NCBI RefSeq assembly: GCF_001665875.1
Contig: NZ_LZTA01000027.1
Span: 19,704 to 83,703, forward strand
DNA length: 64,000 bases
Direction of reading: 5' to 3'
From: Mycobacterium sp. 852002-40037_SCH5390672
GTDB lineage: Bacteria; Actinomycetota; Actinomycetes; Mycobacteriales; Mycobacteriaceae
This document shows positions 34,463 to 44,636 of this stretch, piece after piece. The notes beneath the pieces were generated by a model. The model made no database searches, was not told where the DNA came from, and saw nothing but the letters and a program-made list of their open reading frames with translations. A program made the position numbers and the translations under genes. Numbering within the stretch: position 1 is the first letter of the stretch; each line of letters opens with the position of its first letter.

Positions 34463-37459
34463 GTGGATCTCAATATTTCGATGGTCACCCGACCGGTCGA
34501 GCGGCTGATCGCCACGGCGCAGAACGGGCTGGAGGTCTTGCGACTGGGGGGCTTGGAAACCGGTAGCGTCCCGTCGCCGTCCCAGATCGTCGAGAGCGTG
34601 CCGATGTACAAGCTCCGGCGGTATTTCCCGCCGGACAGCCGGCACGGCCAGTCGCCCGCCGGGCCGCCGGTGCTGATGGTGCACCCGATGATGATGTCGG
34701 CGGATATGTGGGACGTGACGCGCGAGGAAGGCGCGGTGGGGATCCTGCACGCGCACGGCCTTGATTGCTGGGTCATCGACTTCGGCGAACCCGACAAGGT
34801 CGAAGGCGGCATGCGGCGCACCCTGGCCGACCACATCGTCGCGCTGGGTGAGGCCATCGACACCGTCAAGGACGTGACCGGCAGCGACGTGCACCTGGTC
34901 GGATATTCGCAGGGCGGGATGTGGTGCTACCAGGTTGCCGCCTACCGCCGGTCGAAAAGCCTGGCCAGCATCGTCACCTTCGGTTCGCCGGTGGACACGC
35001 TGGCCGCGTTGCCCATGGGCATCCCGGCAAACTTCGCGGCGCCGGCCGCCAATTTCATGGCCGACCACGTGTTCAGCCGGCTGGCCATCCCCAGCTGGAT
35101 GGCGCGCACCGGATTTCAGATGCTCGACCCGCTCAAGACCGCGAAGGCGCGGATGGACTTTTTGCGCCAGCTGCACGACCGCGAGGCGCTACTGCCGCGC
35201 GAGCAGCAGCGCCGGTTCCTCGAGCGCGAAGGCTGGATCGCGTGGTCGGGCCCGGCGATCTCCGAGCTGCTCAAGCAATTCATCGCGCACAACCGGATGA
35301 TGACCGGCGGCTTCGCCGTCAACGGCCAGATGGTGACGCTGACCGACATCACCTGTCCCGTGCTGGCCTTCGTCGGCGAGGTGGACGACATCGGCCAGCC
35401 CGCCTCGGTGCGCGGCATCCGGCGGGCGGCACCGGATGCCGAAGTCTACGAATACACCATTCGCACAGGGCATTTCGGCTTGGTCGTCGGATCGAAGGCG
35501 GCACAACAGAGTTGGCCGACGGTCGCCGAATGGGTGAAGTGGCTGTCCACCGGAGGCGACAAACCCACCAGCATCGACCCGATGGCCGACCAGCCCGCGG
35601 AACACACCGACAGCGGGGTGGCGCTCAGCTCCCGGATCGCGCACGGCCTGGGGGAAGCCTCCGAGGCGGCGCTGGGAATAGCGCGCGGCGCGGCCAACAC
35701 CGTCGTCGCCGCCAACAAGTCCGTGCGCACCCTGGCCGTCGAGACAGCCCGCACCCTGCCACGCCTGGTCCGGCTGGGCCAGATCAACGACCACACCCGG
35801 ATCTCGCTGGGCCGCATCATCGAAGAACAGGCCCACGACGCCCCGCAGGGCGAATTCCTCCTGTTCGACGGCCGCGTGCACACCTACGAGGCGGTGAACC
35901 GGCGCGTCAACAACGTCGTTCGCGGCCTGATCGACGTCGGGGTGCGCCAGGGTGACCGGGTCGGTGTGTTGATGGAGACCCGGCCCAGCGCGCTCGTGGC
36001 CATCGCCGCCCTGTCCCGGCTGGGCGCCACCGCGGTGGTGATGCGGCCCGACGCCGATCTGGCCGCGTCGGTGCGCCTCGGGGGAGTGACCGAACTGTTG
36101 ACCGACCCCACCAACCTCGAGGCGGTGCTGGGCTCCGACCGCCAAGGGCTGCGCCAGGTGCTGGTGCTCGGTGGCGGGGAGTCGCGGGATCTGCACCTGC
36201 CCGAGGACTCCTTGGAGCAGCCCCAAGTGATCGACATGGAGAAAATCGACCCGGACGCCGTCGAGCTGCCCGGCTGGTATCGGCCCAACCCGGGACTGGC
36301 CCGGGATCTGGCGTTCATCGCGTTCAGCGCGGCGGGCGGCGAGCTGGTGGCCAGGCAGATCACCAACTACCGCTGGGCGGTATCGGCCTTCGGTACCGCC
36401 TCGACGGCGGCGCTGGACCGTCGCGACACCGTCTACTGCCTGACGCCGCTACACCATGAGTCGGCGCTGCTGGTCAGCCTGGGCGGCGCGGTGGTCGGCG
36501 GCACCCGCATCGCGCTGTCGCGCGGCCTGGACCGGGACCGATTCGTCCAGGAGGTGCGGCAATACGGCGTCACCGTGGTGTCTTACACGTGGGCCATGCT
36601 GCGCGAGATCGTCGACGATCCCGCGTTCGTGCTGCAGGGCAATCACCCGGTGCGGCTGTTCATCGGTTCGGGCATGCCGACCGGACTGTGGGGGCGCGTC
36701 GTCGACGCGTTCACGCCCGCCCACGTCGTCGAGTTCTTCGCCACCACCGACGGGCAGGCCGTATTGGCCAACGTGTCGGGCGCCAAGGTCGGCAGCAAGG
36801 GCCGCCCCCTGCCGGGTGCCGGGCACATCGAGCTGGGTGCCTACGACGCCGAGCACGACCTGATCCTGGAGAACGAGCGTGGCTTCGTGCAGATCGCCGA
36901 ACCCAAACAGGTGGGGGTCCTGCTCGCCGCCTCCAACGGCCCGATCGATCCGAACGCCTCGGTCAAACGCGGGGTCTTCGCCGCCGGTGACACCTGGATA
37001 TCGACCGAATACCTGTTTTACCGCGACGACGACGGCGACTACTGGTTGGCAGGCCGGCGCGGCTCGGTGGTCCACACCGAGCGCGGCCTCGTCTATCCCG
37101 AGCCGGTCACCGAGGCATTGGGATGCATCACCGGTGTCGACCTCGCGGTGACCTACAACGTGCCGGTGGGTGACCACGAGATAGCGGTGTCGGTGGTGAC
37201 GCTGTTGCCGGGAGCCTCGATCACCCCGGCGGACCTGACCGAAGCGTTCGCCAAGATCCCGATCGGCCTGGGGCCCGACATCGTGTGCGTCGCGCCGGAG
37301 ATGAATCTGAGCGCGACGTACCGCCCCACCGTCAGTGCCCTGCGTGCGGCCGGCATCCCGAAGCCGGGACGCCATGTCTGGTATTTCGATGTGGCGGCCG
37401 ACCAATACCGGCGGCTGACCGTCGGGGCCCGAACCGAGCTGACCGGGGCGCAGTCATGA
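34463..37459 (+). CDS. Alpha/beta-hydrolase fused to acyl-CoA synthetase-like domain (Rv1683 equivalent)
   Basis: Two-domain protein of 998 residues, collinear with M. tuberculosis Rv1683. Residues about 1-370 are an alpha/beta hydrolase with nucleophile S149 in GYSQGG. Residues about 460-998 resemble AMP-forming acyl-CoA synthetases. The phosphate loop, normally TSGTTGxPKG, reads AFSAAGGELVARQ and lacks the lysine; the GRxxD region reads GRRGSVV. Adenylation is therefore uncertain. Rv1683 has been linked to triacylglycerol breakdown and acyl activation. The GTG is chosen because AGGGAG precedes it and the protein then begins VDLNISMVTRP, like Rv1683. The stop overlaps the next gene (ATGA). 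Confidence 0.9.
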   Translation: MDLNISMVTRPVERLIATAQNGLEVLRLGGLETGSVPSPSQIVESVPMYKLRRYFPPDSRHGQSPAGPPVLMVHPMMMSADMWDVTREEGAVGILHAHGLDCWVIDFGEPDKVEGGMRRTLADHIVALGEAIDTVKDVTGSDVHLVGYSQGGMWCYQVAAYRRSKSLASIVTFGSPVDTLAALPMGIPANFAAPAANFMADHVFSRLAIPSWMARTGFQMLDPLKTAKARMDFLRQLHDREALLPREQQRRFLEREGWIAWSGPAISELLKQFIAHNRMMTGGFAVNGQMVTLTDITCPVLAFVGEVDDIGQPASVRGIRRAAPDAEVYEYTIRTGHFGLVVGSKAAQQSWPTVAEWVKWLSTGGDKPTSIDPMADQPAEHTDSGVALSSRIAHGLGEASEAALGIARGAANTVVAANKSVRTLAVETARTLPRLVRLGQINDHTRISLGRIIEEQAHDAPQGEFLLFDGRVHTYEAVNRRVNNVVRGLIDVGVRQGDRVGVLMETRPSALVAIAALSRLGATAVVMRPDADLAASVRLGGVTELLTDPTNLEAVLGSDRQGLRQVLVLGGGESRDLHLPEDSLEQPQVIDMEKIDPDAVELPGWYRPNPGLARDLAFIAFSAAGGELVARQITNYRWAVSAFGTASTAALDRRDTVYCLTPLHHESALLVSLGGAVVGGTRIALSRGLDRDRFVQEVRQYGVTVVSYTWAMLREIVDDPAFVLQGNHPVRLFIGSGMPTGLWGRVVDAFTPAHVVEFFATTDGQAVLANVSGAKVGSKGRPLPGAGHIELGAYDAEHDLILENERGFVQIAEPKQVGVLLAASNGPIDPNASVKRGVFAAGDTWISTEYLFYRDDDGDYWLAGRRGSVVHTERGLVYPEPVTEALGCITGVDLAVTYNVPVGDHEIAVSVVTLLPGASITPADLTEAFAKIPIGLGPDIVCVAPEMNLSATYRPTVSALRAAGIPKPGRHVWYFDVAADQYRRLTVGARTELTGAQS

Positions 37460-37671
37460 TCGACGATGCACTGCTGAACATCCTGGTGTGCCCGGACGAC
37501 CGGGGCCCGCTGGTGTTGGTGGGGGACGAACTGCTCTACAACCCGCGGCTGCGGCGTGCGTACCGCATCGAGGACGGCATCCCGGTGCTGCTCATCGACG
37601 AGGCCCGCGACGTCGGCGACGACGAACACGCCCGGCTCATGGCACAAGGCCGTTCGGCAGATCCCCGGTGA
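37456..37671 (+). CDS. Trm112-like small protein (Rv1684 equivalent)
   Basis: Protein of 71 residues of the Trm112/YcaR type. It begins MIDDALLNILVCPDDRGPL and carries the conserved LLYNPRLRRAYRIEDGIPVLL motif. Relatives in eukaryotes and archaea activate methyltransferases; the bacterial role is less clear. Only one of the zinc-site cysteines (LVCP) is visible, so metal binding is doubtful. The ATG overlaps the preceding stop. Its last 35 bases overlap the 3' end of the convergent tetR gene. Confidence 0.85.
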   Translation: MIDDALLNILVCPDDRGPLVLVGDELLYNPRLRRAYRIEDGIPVLLIDEARDVGDDEHARLMAQGRSADPR

Positions 37672-38257
37672 GGTAGCGCTGCAGGTTAGGCGCGATGGTC
37701 TGCGCGATCTGCTCGGGCGGCAGCGATGCGAAGGGCTCCAACTGCAGGATGTAGCGTGCCATCACCACGCCGACGAGTTGTGACGCGACGAATTGGATGC
37801 GGATGGTTCCGCTTCCCGGTGGATTGTCCACGCGGGTACCCACTTCGACGGCGATGATGTCCTGGATGAACGCGCGGAACAGGTTCACCTCCTCGCCGGA
37901 CAGGATGGAGCGCAGCGTGGCGATGAAGGCCGCACCGACCTCGGAGTCCCAGAGCGGCAACAACATTGATGGCAACTGGTAGCCGAGTTCCTCGACGGGC
38001 ACCTCGCGCAGTGGGCCGATGACCTGCATCGGGTCGATCGGAATGTGCACGGCGGCGGCGAACAGTTTCTCCTTGGTGCCGAAGTAGTGATGCACCAGCG
38101 CCGAATCGACCCCGGCCGCCGACGCCACCGCGCGTATCGAGGTGTTTCGAATGCCCTTGCGGGCGAAGAGATCTCGTGCGCTGGCCAAGATGCGATTGCG
38201 GCTGTCGGAGACTCCGGCCGGTCGCCCCCGGCGGCGGCCGGCGCTGGTGGCCGTCAC
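37637..38257 (-). CDS. TetR-family repressor (Rv1685c equivalent)
   Basis: DNA-binding regulator of 206 residues. The N-terminal helix-turn-helix spans about 25-65 (SIRAVASAAGVDSALVHHYF, then GTKEKLFAAAV). The C-terminal ligand domain is unassigned. The GTG start has GGAGGG 6 bases upstream. It is the third gene behind the ABC exporter ATPase and permease on the same strand, 25 bases after the permease, so it is probably co-transcribed. It is the natural candidate for binding the paired dyads at the exporter promoter (39776-39806), giving autoregulation. Confidence 0.88.
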   Translation of the reverse strand: MTATSAGRRRGRPAGVSDSRNRILASARDLFARKGIRNTSIRAVASAAGVDSALVHHYFGTKEKLFAAAVHIPIDPMQVIGPLREVPVEELGYQLPSMLLPLWDSEVGAAFIATLRSILSGEEVNLFRAFIQDIIAVEVGTRVDNPPGSGTIRIQFVASQLVGVVMARYILQLEPFASLPPEQIAQTIAPNLQRYLTGDLPNGLVP

Positions 38258-38282
38258 TAGGACCCTCCGTGGCGACCCACCA

Positions 38283-39101
38283 CTACGGCGTCCGCCGCCG
38301 CAGCGTCGCCGCGGCCAGACACAGCGCCGCCAGGGCGAAGCCCAGCACCACGACGATGTCGCGCACCGCGATGAACGTCAGTTCGGGGTGCGCACCCACC
38401 TGTTGCAAGGCCTCCAGCGCGTAGCTGGCCGGCAGCACATTGCTGATCCATTGCAGCCAGTGTGGCATCAGCGCGCGCGGCACGATGATGCCGGCCAGCA
38501 ACAGCTGCGGCACCATCACCAGCGGGATGAACTGCACGGCCTGAAATTCGGTGCGGGCGAACGCGCTACACAGCAGGCCCAACCCGACTCCCAGCACGGC
38601 GTTGACGATCGCGATGACGAACACCCACATCGGGCTTCCCGCTGTGTCGAAACCCAGCAGCCAGAACGACACAACGCACGCCAAAATCGCTTGCGCCGCA
38701 GCGGCGATGGAGAAGGCGGTGCCGTAGGCGATCAGCAGATCCAGGCGGCGCAGCGGCGTGGTCAGAATGCGCTCCAGCGTCCCGGAGGCCCGTTCGCGCT
38801 GCATGGTGATCGCCGTGATGATGAACATCACGAACAGCGGGAACAGGCCCAGCAGAATCAGGCAGGCATTGTTGAACGGGGTCGGTCCGCCCGGGCGGTG
38901 CGGGGCATTCTGGAACATGAAGTACATCAGGCTGATCACCAGGACCGGCACCAACAGGATCATCGCGACGCTGCGGCGATCGCCGACCAACTGACGCAGG
39001 ATTCGCGTCGTGGTCGCGGTGTAGCCGCGCAGGGTCAGCCCGCTTCGCGCATGGTGCTGCGCTTGATGATGGACAGAAACGCTTCCTCCAGTGACGTGCA
39101 T
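38283..39101 (-). CDS. ABC-2 type exporter permease (Rv1686c equivalent)
   Basis: Membrane component of 272 residues with six predicted segments, including VAMILLVPVLVISLMYFMF, ACLILLGLFPLFVMFIITAI, WVFVIAIVNAVLGVGLGLL and IVVVLGFALAALCLAA. The cytoplasmic RERASGTLERILTTPLRRLDLL stretch is the ABC-2 coupling signature. The ATG at 39101 lies inside the 3' end of the ATPase gene. A shorter start at the MILLVP methionine would remove the first helix end, so the longer form is preferred, but the exact start is unsure. With the ATPase it forms a drug- or lipid-type exporter. Confidence 0.86.
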   Translation of the reverse strand: MHVTGGSVSVHHQAQHHARSGLTLRGYTATTTRILRQLVGDRRSVAMILLVPVLVISLMYFMFQNAPHRPGGPTPFNNACLILLGLFPLFVMFIITAITMQRERASGTLERILTTPLRRLDLLIAYGTAFSIAAAAQAILACVVSFWLLGFDTAGSPMWVFVIAIVNAVLGVGLGLLCSAFARTEFQAVQFIPLVMVPQLLLAGIIVPRALMPHWLQWISNVLPASYALEALQQVGAHPELTFIAVRDIVVVLGFALAALCLAAATLRRRTP

Positions 39102-39799
39102 CCGGTGTCCTCTCTCAGTTGGGTCGGGGTGGTGTGGGCGACCAACCGGCCGTCGCGCATCAGCAGCAGGTCGCCGCAATGGTCGGCTTCGTCCATCACA
39201 TGGCTGGAGACCAGCAGCGTGGTCCCGGCGCGGGCCAGCTCGGTGAACTGCTCCCAGAGGTCCGCGCGCAGCACGGGGTCCAGACCCACCGTGGGCTCGT
39301 CGAGCACCAGCAGCTCGGGTTGGCAGACCAGCGCGCACGCCAGCGACACCCGGGTTCGCTGACCACCGGAGAGGTTGCCGCACAGGGCTGTTCGGTGATC
39401 GGTGAGTCCGACCCGGTCGATGGCGGCGTCGGCGGCCTGGGCGTCGAACCCGTACAGCGCCGCGAAATAGCGAACGTTGTCCACGACGCGCAGGTCGTTA
39501 TAGATGGTCGGGTCTTGCGGCAGGTAGCCGACGCGGTGGCGCAGTTCGGCGCTGCCCGCTTCTTGGCCGAGCACGGTCACGGTGCCCTTGGACAGGATCT
39601 GGGTGCCGACGATGCAGCGGATCAGTGTGGTCTTGCCGCAGCCGGACGGCCCGAGCAGGCCGGTGATGCTGCCCTGACCGATCTGCACCGAGAAGTCGTG
39701 CAGCGCCGGGCGTTTGCCGCGCACGACGCGCAGGTGATCGATGCGAACCGCCGGTTCCGCGTTGCCGGGAATTAATTCATCACGGGATGAACTCATCAT
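39035..39799 (-). CDS. ABC exporter ATPase (Rv1687c equivalent)
   Basis: Nucleotide-binding subunit of 254 residues. Walker A GPSGCGKTT, LSGGQRTRVSLA, Walker B LLVLDEPTVGLDP and the switch histidine in SSHVMDEA are intact. The frame is open further upstream to a TTG at 39835, but that TTG is the first part of a TTGACA -35 box. The matching -10 ends 7 bases before the ATG at 39799, so translation most likely begins there on a leaderless message. This also gives nearly the M. tuberculosis protein length. It heads the exporter-tetR operon. Confidence 0.88.
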   Translation of the reverse strand: MMSSSRDELIPGNAEPAVRIDHLRVVRGKRPALHDFSVQIGQGSITGLLGPSGCGKTTLIRCIVGTQILSKGTVTVLGQEAGSAELRHRVGYLPQDPTIYNDLRVVDNVRYFAALYGFDAQAADAAIDRVGLTDHRTALCGNLSGGQRTRVSLACALVCQPELLVLDEPTVGLDPVLRADLWEQFTELARAGTTLLVSSHVMDEADHCGDLLLMRDGRLVAHTTPTQLREDTGCTSLEEAFLSIIKRSTMREAG

Positions 39800-39806
39800 G
39801 CGATGA
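39776..39806. promoter_or_regulatory. Paired inverted repeats, candidate TetR operator
   Basis: TTCATC-ACGG-GATGAA (39776-39791, perfect 6-base arms) is followed by TCATC-ATGC-GATGA (39793-39806, 5-base arms). The centres are 16 bases apart and both have 4-base spacers. They cover the predicted start point and first codons of the exporter ATPase gene, where a bound repressor would block transcription. The operon's own TetR is the likely ligand-responsive binder. Confidence 0.6.
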
Positions 39807-39835
39807 ATAATCGTCTCGTGGCGCTGGGTTGTCAA
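39807..39835 (-). promoter_or_regulatory. Promoter of the ABC exporter-tetR operon
   Basis: On the minus strand TTGACA (39835-39830), a 17-base spacer and GATTAT (39812-39807) form a strong -35/-10 pair. The seventh base after the -10 is followed directly by the ATG at 39799, so a leaderless transcript is predicted. The start-point lies inside the paired dyads described separately. Confidence 0.6.
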
Positions 39836-40007
39836 GGTCTCTCAATCAACGTCTCGCAATCGGCGTCGCTCGACCGCGGAGCAGCTGGCGCGGCTCGACG
39901 ACCATTTGGTGAATTTCTGGCGCGCTATCGCCGGCGCCAGCGCGCACGAGAATTGGCGGTGTGGCCAGGTCCCGTCCCCGTGCGCCTCGTGCGCGGCGCC
40001 GGCGCAG

Positions 40008-41285
<1,278 letters not shown>

Positions 41286-41393
41286 GAGGTGGGCTCCTTC
41301 TCGCGGCCCTGGGGTCACGGGACACCGGGATACTGCCATGTTTGGCCTGCCGGTAGGTTCGTTGGGTTAAGAAAAGAGGATTCAGGATCTGAT

Positions 41394-42038
41394 GTGGTCG
41401 AGGCTCGAGGACGATTTCGTGAAGGCACGGCTGCGGCCCGCCTGTTAGTCGACCCGGTCGAGGCCGCGCGCCGGTTACTGGGCGCAACCCTGACCGCGCG
41501 GGGCGTGAGCGGGATAGTCGTCGAAGTCGAGGCGTATGGGGGAGTACCGGACGGTCCCTGGCCCGACGCCGCGGCGCACTCGTACAAGGGTCTGCGGGCC
41601 CGCAACTTCGTGATGTTCGGGCCCCCCGGGCGGCTCTACACCTACCGCAGCCACGGCATCCATGTCTGCGCCAACGTCTCCTGCGGACCCGAGGGCACCG
41701 CCGCCGCGGTCTTGCTGCGCGCCGCCGCCATCGAGGAGGGCACCGACGTCGCGCGTGCCCGCCGCGGCGAGTTGGTGCACACCGCGGCCCTGGCCCGCGG
41801 TCCGGGCAATCTGTGCGCTGCCATGGGAATCACCATGGAGGACAACGGCATTGACCTTTTCGCGCGCGACAGTCCGGTGGCCCTCGAACTACACGAACCG
41901 CTCACCGCGGCGTCCGGTCCGCGGGTCGGCGTCAGCCAGGCCGCCGACCGGCCGTGGCGGTTGTGGCTTCCCGGCCGCCCGGAGGTCTCGGCGTACCGCC
42001 GCAGCCCCCGCGCCGCGGCGCCGGGCGCCAGCGACTAG
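41394..42038 (+). CDS. mpg: 3-methyladenine DNA glycosylase (AAG family)
   Basis: Base-excision repair enzyme of 214 residues that removes alkylated purines. The VVEVEAYGG motif with its catalytic glutamate, the DAAAHSYKG segment, [17 protein letters not shown] and [15 protein letters not shown] are all characteristic. The GTG at 41394 is the best start available in frame, with AGAGGA some way upstream; the N-terminal 15 residues are less certain. tyrS follows after 33 bases, as in M. tuberculosis Rv1688-Rv1689. Confidence 0.87.
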   Translation: MVEARGRFREGTAAARLLVDPVEAARRLLGATLTARGVSGIVVEVEAYGGVPDGPWPDAAAHSYKGLRARNFVMFGPPGRLYTYRSHGIHVCANVSCGPEGTAAAVLLRAAAIEEGTDVARARRGELVHTAALARGPGNLCAAMGITMEDNGIDLFARDSPVALELHEPLTAASGPRVGVSQAADRPWRLWLPGRPEVSAYRRSPRAAAPGASD

Positions 42039-42071
42039 CCGAACCGATCTCGGGTGGAAGGATCTTGGACC

Positions 42072-43343
42072 ATGGGCGACATGATCATCGACGAGCTGGG
42101 CTGGCGCGGCCTGATCGCGCAGTCCACCGACCTCGATGCGCTGACCGCCGAGGCGCGGCGCGGCCCGCTGACGGTGTACGCCGGCTTCGACCCCACCGCA
42201 CCCAGCCTGCATGCCGGACACCTGGTGCCCCTGCTGGCGTTGCGCCGGTTCCAGCGCGCCGGCCATCGCCCGATCGTGCTGGCCGGCGGAGCCACCGGCA
42301 TGATCGGGGACCCGCGTGACATCGGCGAGCGCACCCTCAACGAGGCGGACACCGTCGCCGAGTGGACGGAGCGGATCGGCGGGCAGCTGCAACGCTTCGT
42401 CGACTTCGACGATTCACCCACCGGCGCCGTCGTCGTCAACAACCTGGACTGGACCAGCCCCATGTCGGCGATCGAGTTTCTGCGCGACGTCGGCAAGCAC
42501 TTCTCGGTCAACGTGATGCTGGACCGCGATACCGTCCGGCGCCGTCTCGAGGGCGACGGCATCTCCTACACCGAGTTCAGCTACATGCTGTTGCAGGCCA
42601 ACGATTACGTCGAGCTGCACCGGCGCTACGGCTGCAACTTGCAGATCGGCGGTTCCGATCAGTGGGGCAACATCATCGCCGGGGTCCGGTTGGTGCGCCA
42701 GCAGCTGTCCGCCTCGGTCCACGCGCTGACGGTGCCGCTGGTGACCGCCGCCGACGGCACCAAATTCGGCAAATCCACCGGCGGCGGCAGCCTGTGGCTG
42801 GACCCGGCGCTGACCACGCCGTACGCCTGGTACCAGTACTTCTTCAACACCGCCGACGCCGACGTGATCCGGTACCTGCGGTGGTTTACCTTCCTGACGG
42901 CCGAGGAGCTCGGCGAGCTGGAACAGGCGACCGCCGAGCGCCCCCAGCAGCGCGCCGCCCAGCGGCGGCTGGCGCGCGAGCTGACCGTGCTGGTGCACGG
43001 CGAGGCGGCCACCGAGGCCGTCGAGCACGCCAGCCGGGCGCTGTTCGGTCAGGGCGAGCTGGACCGCCTGGACGAGGCCACGCTCGCGGCGGCTTTGCGC
43101 GAGACCTCGGTCGCCGAGCTCAAACCCGGTGGCCCCGACGGGATCGTCGACCTGCTGGTCGCCAGTGGCCTGTCCGAGAGCAAGAAGGCCGCGCGCCGCA
43201 CCATCGGCGAAGGCGGCGTCTCGGTCAACAACGTCCGCGTCGACAGCGAGGAATGGACGCCGCAACCGTCCGACTTCCTGCACGGCAAATGGCTGGTGTT
43301 GCGCCGCGGCAAACGCACCGTCGCCGGGGTCGAAAAGGTCTAG
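42072..43343 (+). CDS. tyrS: Tyrosyl-tRNA synthetase
   Basis: Class I aminoacyl-tRNA synthetase of 423 residues. The HIGH-type motif is HAGH at 47-50, the KMSKS-type loop is KFGKS at 231-235, and an S4 RNA-binding domain occupies the C-terminus ([18 protein letters not shown]). The tyrosine-binding [14 protein letters not shown] and GGSDQWGN segments are intact. The ATG at 42072 follows GGAAGGAT with 9 bases spacing and is preferred over an in-frame GTG at 42054. No T-box leader is seen in the 33-base gap to mpg. Confidence 0.95.
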   Translation: MGDMIIDELGWRGLIAQSTDLDALTAEARRGPLTVYAGFDPTAPSLHAGHLVPLLALRRFQRAGHRPIVLAGGATGMIGDPRDIGERTLNEADTVAEWTERIGGQLQRFVDFDDSPTGAVVVNNLDWTSPMSAIEFLRDVGKHFSVNVMLDRDTVRRRLEGDGISYTEFSYMLLQANDYVELHRRYGCNLQIGGSDQWGNIIAGVRLVRQQLSASVHALTVPLVTAADGTKFGKSTGGGSLWLDPALTTPYAWYQYFFNTADADVIRYLRWFTFLTAEELGELEQATAERPQQRAAQRRLARELTVLVHGEAATEAVEHASRALFGQGELDRLDEATLAAALRETSVAELKPGGPDGIVDLLVASGLSESKKAARRTIGEGGVSVNNVRVDSEEWTPQPSDFLHGKWLVLRRGKRTVAGVEKV

Positions 43344-43442
43344 CCCGACCAGGGCCCAGACGGGCGCCGCAAAACGCGCGCGTGCGCAGATCTTTATCTC
43401 ACCGTGTCGTTGGCGTGACCCTGCACGAGCACTGTTGTCACG

Positions 43443-43805
43443 GTGATTTTCGCGACGCGTGTGCGGTGGACCGTCCTGCGGATTCTGGGGGTGATCACCG
43501 GCCTGGTGGCGCTGGCCGCGATCCTCTCGGCGCCGATCCGCGCGGACATGCTGGGCAACACCTTCCTGTCGGCGCTGACGAATGCCGGGATCTCCTACAC
43601 CCAACCGACCGGCACCATGGCGATGGGACAGTCGGTCTGCCCGATGCTGTTCGAGCCCGGCGGGTCGTTCGACGAGGTGACGTCCAAGATGGCCGAGGGC
43701 AACGGAATGTCGTACGAGATGGCGGGCAGGTTCACCATCGTCGCGATCGCGACCTACTGTCCGGCGGTGATCGCGCCGCTGCTGGGTAACCGGCTGCAAA
43801 GGTAG
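43443..43805 (+). CDS. lprJ: DUF732-type exported protein (LprJ equivalent)
   Basis: Small secreted protein of 120 residues at the lprJ (Rv1690) position. An N-terminal hydrophobic stretch (VLRILGVITGLVALAAILSAPIRA) acts as a signal sequence or anchor. The mature part has the DUF732 pattern FLSALTNAGISY, then GQSVCPML, with a second cysteine in ATYCPAV that could form a disulfide. There is no lipobox cysteine at the cleavage region, so despite the gene name it may not be lipidated. The GTG start has no strong ribosome site. The function is unknown. Confidence 0.72.
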   Translation: MIFATRVRWTVLRILGVITGLVALAAILSAPIRADMLGNTFLSALTNAGISYTQPTGTMAMGQSVCPMLFEPGGSFDEVTSKMAEGNGMSYEMAGRFTIVAIATYCPAVIAPLLGNRLQR

Positions 43806-43843
43806 GCGTTCCCAGTCAGCGGGCTGCCCGTATTCTCGGCAGC

Positions 43844-44635
43844 GTGGTCGACGACAGGCAACGGCATCGCGACGAACGGCGGGGGCGGCCGGCCTCGGGT
43901 GGCTGGTCGGGTCCGGGGCGTGCGCGCCCGGCCCAGCCGCAGAGAGCGGACGCCCAGGCCGATCGCGCGCCGCGGGACGGCCCGCCGATACCGCCCGGCG
44001 TGGAAGCCAAGCAGCTGGCACCCGACCTCCGCCGCGAACTGAGCACCCTGGATCGCGCCACCGCCGACGCGGTGGCGCGCCATCTGGTGGCCGCGGGCGA
44101 ACTGCTCGACGAAGACCCCGAGGCCGCCTTGAGCCACGCCCGGGCGGCGCGCGCCAGGTCCAGCCGGCTTGCCACCATCCGCGAAGCGGTCGGCATCGCC
44201 GCCTACCACTGCGGCGACTGGTCGCAGGCGCTCGCGGAACTGCGCGCGGCCCGCAGGATGGGCAGCAAGTCCCCGCTGCTTGCCCTGATCGCCGATTGCG
44301 AACGCGGACTTGGCCGTCCGGAGCGGGCGATCGAACTCGCGCGCGGACCGGAGGCCGCCGGACTCAGCGGTGACGACGCCGACGAGTTGCGCATCGTCGC
44401 GGCCGGGGCTCGCGCGGATCTGGGCCAGCTGGATCAGGCACTCACCCTGTTATCGACGCCGCAACTGGACCCGAGCCGCACCGGCACCACGGCTGCGCGG
44501 CTCTTCTACGCCTACGCGGACACGCTGCTGGCGCACGGCCGCGATGACGAGGCGCTGCAATGGTTCCTGCACTCCGCGGCCGCCGACGTCGACGGCGTCA
44601 CCGACGCCGAAGACCGGGTCAGCGAACTCGGCTGA
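43844..44635 (+). CDS. Tetratricopeptide-like protein (Rv1691 equivalent)
   Basis: Cytoplasmic protein of 263 residues. The first about 50 residues are a disordered Arg/Gly/Pro-rich tail. From residue 60 it is alpha-helical with TPR-like repeats (LLDEDPEAALSHARAARARSS; AAYHCGDWSQALAELRAAR; DTLLAHGRDDEALQWF). It is probably a scaffold protein; no enzymatic motif is seen. It precedes the phosphatase gene by 1 base and keeps the M. tuberculosis order, so co-expression is likely. The GTG start is the first plausible codon. Confidence 0.75.
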   Translation: MVDDRQRHRDERRGRPASGGWSGPGRARPAQPQRADAQADRAPRDGPPIPPGVEAKQLAPDLRRELSTLDRATADAVARHLVAAGELLDEDPEAALSHARAARARSSRLATIREAVGIAAYHCGDWSQALAELRAARRMGSKSPLLALIADCERGLGRPERAIELARGPEAAGLSGDDADELRIVAAGARADLGQLDQALTLLSTPQLDPSRTGTTAARLFYAYADTLLAHGRDDEALQWFLHSAAADVDGVTDAEDRVSELG

Positions 44636-44636
44636 C

